From the NCBI RefSeq assembly GCF_051020975.1, contig NW_027478166.1:11781501-11845500 (forward strand): a DNA stretch of 64,000 nucleotides, written 5' to 3'. Origin of the DNA: Osmia lignaria lignaria. Its lineage: Eukaryota; Arthropoda; Insecta; Hymenoptera; Megachilidae. The position numbers and the translations under genes were made by a program. Below are positions 62,501-64,000 of the stretch, one piece after another. Every line of letters starts with the position of its first letter. Positions within the stretch are counted from its first letter, which is position 1. The notes under the pieces are model-generated. The model saw only the letters and a program-made list of their open reading frames with translations. It was not told where the DNA came from and did no database searches.

Positions 62501-64000
62501 TAACTCTGCACTATTGCGAGCTGGAAATGCCACTTCCAGTTTAGCTGTGCAGAAGAAGAACAACAAGAAGAAGAAATATCTCGAAATATGTCCGTTAGGC
62601 CCCTTCCCTTCAGATAAATCTGCAAATATCTCGGAAACGAAGCGAGCTATGGCAAAATGTTAAGAGACCTTTTTTGTAGAGAATTAAGTTTCCTACTTTT
62701 CATGTTCTATGATATTTTTTGATCAGATGCGTAGTTCTCGAGATATATCAAGATATTTAAAAGTTCCGAAGCCGCACCAACATAATAGAGATACAGAAAC
62801 ACCGTGGCCCCTTTCTTTGAGATAACTCTGCACTATTGCGAGCTGTAAATGCCACTTCCAGCTTAGCTGTGCAGAAGAAGAACAACAAGAAGAAGAAATA
62901 TCTCGAAATATGTCCGTCAGGCCCCTTCCCTTGAGATATATCTGCAAATATCTCGGAAACGAAGCGAGCTATGGCAAAATGTTAAGAGACCTTTTTTGTA
63001 GAGAATTATGTTTCCTACAATTTATGTTCTATGATATTTTTTGATCAGAAGCGTAGTTTTCGAGATATATCGAGATATTTAAAAGTTCCGAAGACGCACC
63101 AACGTAATAGAGATACAGAAACACCGTGGCCCCTTTCTTTGAGATAACTCTGCACTAGTGCGAGCCGCAAATGCCACTTCCAGCTTAGCTGTGCAGAAGA
63201 AGAACAACAAGAAGAAGAAATATCTCGAAATATGTCCGTCAGGCCCCTTCCCTTGAGATAAATCTGCAAATATCTCGGAAACGAAGCGAGCTATGGCAAA
63301 ATGTTAAGAGACCTTTTTCGTAAAGAATTATGTTTCCTACAATTTACGTTCTATGATATTTTTTGATCAGGAGCGTAGTTTTCGAGATATATCGAGATAT
63401 TTAAAAGTTCCGAAGCCGCACCAACATAATAGAGATACAGAAACACCGTGGCCCCTTTCTTTGAGATAACTCTGCACTATTGCGACCTGCAAATGCCACT
63501 TCCAGCTCAGCTGTGCAGAAGAAGAACAACAAGAAGAAGAAATATCTCGAAATATGTCCGTCAGGCCCCTTCCCTTGAGATAAATATGCAAATATCTCGG
63601 CAACGAAGCGAGCTATGGCAAAATGTTAAGAGACCTTTTTTGTAGGGAATTAAGTTTCCTACTTTTTATGTTCTAAGATATTTTTGGATCAGATGCGTAG
63701 TTCTCGAGATATATCAAGATATTTAAAAGTTCCGAAGCCGCACCAACATAATAGAGATACAGAAACACCGTGGCCCCTTTCTTTGAGATAACTCTGCACT
63801 ATTGCGAGCCGCAAATGCCACTTCCAGCTTAGCTGTGCAGAGGAAGGACAACAAGAAGAAGAAGTATCTCGAAATATGTCCGTCAGGCCCGTTCCTTTGA
63901 GCTGAATATGCAAATATCTCGGAAACGAAGCGAGCTATGGCAAAATGTTAAGATACGTTTTTTGTAGAGAATTATGTTTCCTACAATTTATGTTCTATGA
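59321..64000. repeat. 19-monomer block, copy 2 (truncated by window end)
   Basis: Over 4680 comparable bases I noticed only three mismatches with copy 1: AACACCGTGG against AAGACCGTGG near 57647/63765, GATCAGGAGCG against GATCAGAAGCG at 63371, and GAGATAACTC against GAGATCACTC near 57028/63146. I did not check every base. It is among the most recent large duplications visible. Confidence 0.95.

Larger units (their letters stand above)
1..64000. repeat. 322-bp satellite DNA array, head to tail, about 199 monomers
   Basis: The same 322-base unit recurs without interruption over the whole window, always in the same orientation. Each unit reads, in order: a GATCAG start, a CGAGATAT palindromic patch, CACCAACATAATAGAG, GTGGCCCCTTTCTTTGAG, AAATGCCACTTCC, a GAA/CAA purine-rich tract, GTCCGTCAGGCC, a CTCGGAAACGAAGCGAGC block, and a T-run-rich linker ending TTTTTTGATC. 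From the unit starting at 260 to the unit starting at 63687 there are 197 units in 63427 bases, which is 197 x 322 minus 7. The deficit is fully explained by the seven indel-bearing monomers listed separately. No unique sequence, inversion or inserted element is visible, so no stretch holds a gene. Neither array edge is in view. A centromeric or pericentromeric role is possible but nothing in the sequence proves it. Confidence 0.98.
25052..64000. repeat. Array domain 3: GGCCAGTTCC subclass neighbourhood
   Basis: A subclass with GGCCAGTTCCTTTGAGCTGA first appears in the unit starting at 25052. It recurs at 26662, 27306, 27628, 28916, 35352, 36640, 36962, 38572, 40501, 43078, 48553, 54349 and 60467. 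A derived form, GGCCCGTTCC, is in units 51129, 55315, 57569, 61433 and 63687. I found none to the left of 25 kb. Subclasses with ACTAGTGCGAGCCGC, CAGCTCAGCTG and CTTCGAGCTTAG are also concentrated in this domain. Confidence 0.65.

Noticed and set aside
31575..63645. Plus-strand 65-residue frames (MAPFFEITLH...)
   Set aside because: They begin with GTG and exist only because CAGCTTAGC became CAGCTCAGC in one subclass, removing a TAG. This is a passive effect of a single substitution.
906..63913. A family of more than a hundred 74-residue minus-strand proteins
   Set aside because: TTG starts, no ATG in the common form, unit length not divisible by three, free loss by stop codons and frameshifts in amplified subclasses. 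The apparent conservation is repeat identity.
1..64000. CRISPR array
   Set aside because: The unit is repeated in full with no unique spacers, and 322 bp is far too long for a repeat-spacer unit.
1..64000. Tandem coding repeats of one large protein, or ribosomal DNA spacer repeats
   Set aside because: Every frame is closed within a unit or two and the period is not a multiple of three. No rRNA sequence is visible anywhere in the window.
1..64000. LTR or tandem transposon array
   Set aside because: No terminal repeats, primer binding site, polypurine tract in a proper context, target-site duplications or reverse transcriptase/transposase reading frame were seen.
1..64000. Dimeric structure of two 161-bp halves
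   Set aside because: Apart from the R1/R2 pair at 114 bp and short octamers, the two halves of the unit do not align, so a simple 161-bp dimer is not supported.

Overview
The whole 64 kb window is one uninterrupted satellite DNA array. A 322-bp unit is repeated head to tail on a single strand orientation from the first base to the last. Taking the GATC inside the TTTTTTGATCAG linker as the unit start, the window holds 197 complete monomers (260 to 63686) plus a 259-base partial unit at the left edge and a 314-base partial unit at the right edge. Both ends of the array lie outside the window. I found no gene, tRNA, rRNA, transposon, CRISPR array or unique spacer. Every open frame is a by-product of the repeat.

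Organism: a eukaryote, because a long, homogenised, higher-order-structured satellite of this kind is typical of eukaryotic heterochromatin or centromeres. One near-consensus monomer is about 39% GC, and its CpG count (about 11) is close to the random expectation (about 12). That argues against a heavily CpG-methylated vertebrate or plant satellite and fits an invertebrate such as an insect. This is inference; I do not recognise the satellite family and cannot name the species.

Layout. Variants sort the array into three neighbourhoods. Domain 1 (1 to about 14.1 kb) is built of nested tandem duplications of 15, 9 and 5 monomers (4830, 2898 and 1610 bp). Domain 2 (about 14.1 to 25.05 kb) carries the GTCCCTCAGG subclass and reiterated two- and three-monomer modules. 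Domain 3 (about 25.05 to 64 kb) carries a GGCCAGTTCC subclass not seen to its left. It contains a 7-monomer duplication (30.9 to 35.5 kb), an 8-monomer block copied about 15.8 kb away (30.4 to 46.2 kb), and a very recent 19-monomer (6118 bp) duplication that runs off the right edge (53.2 to 64 kb). There is no single fixed higher-order period; blocks of many sizes have been duplicated on top of each other, as unequal crossing over or long-tract conversion would do.

Substitutions are common but length changes are very rare. Seven monomers deviate from 322 bp (-1, -1, -2, -2, -3, +1, +1). These sum to -7, exactly the offset between the first and last monomer phase, and they reduce to about four independent events because three were later copied. 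These indels, plus a three-base ACA-to-TTT change, allow some duplications to be ordered in time.

The window does not contain a new gene system. What deserves a second look is the array's architecture: nested duplications with mappable crossovers, strict length conservation, a short inverted motif (CGAGATAT/ATATCTCG) up to four times per monomer, an internal 114-bp duplication within the monomer, and two co-varying linker haplotypes.
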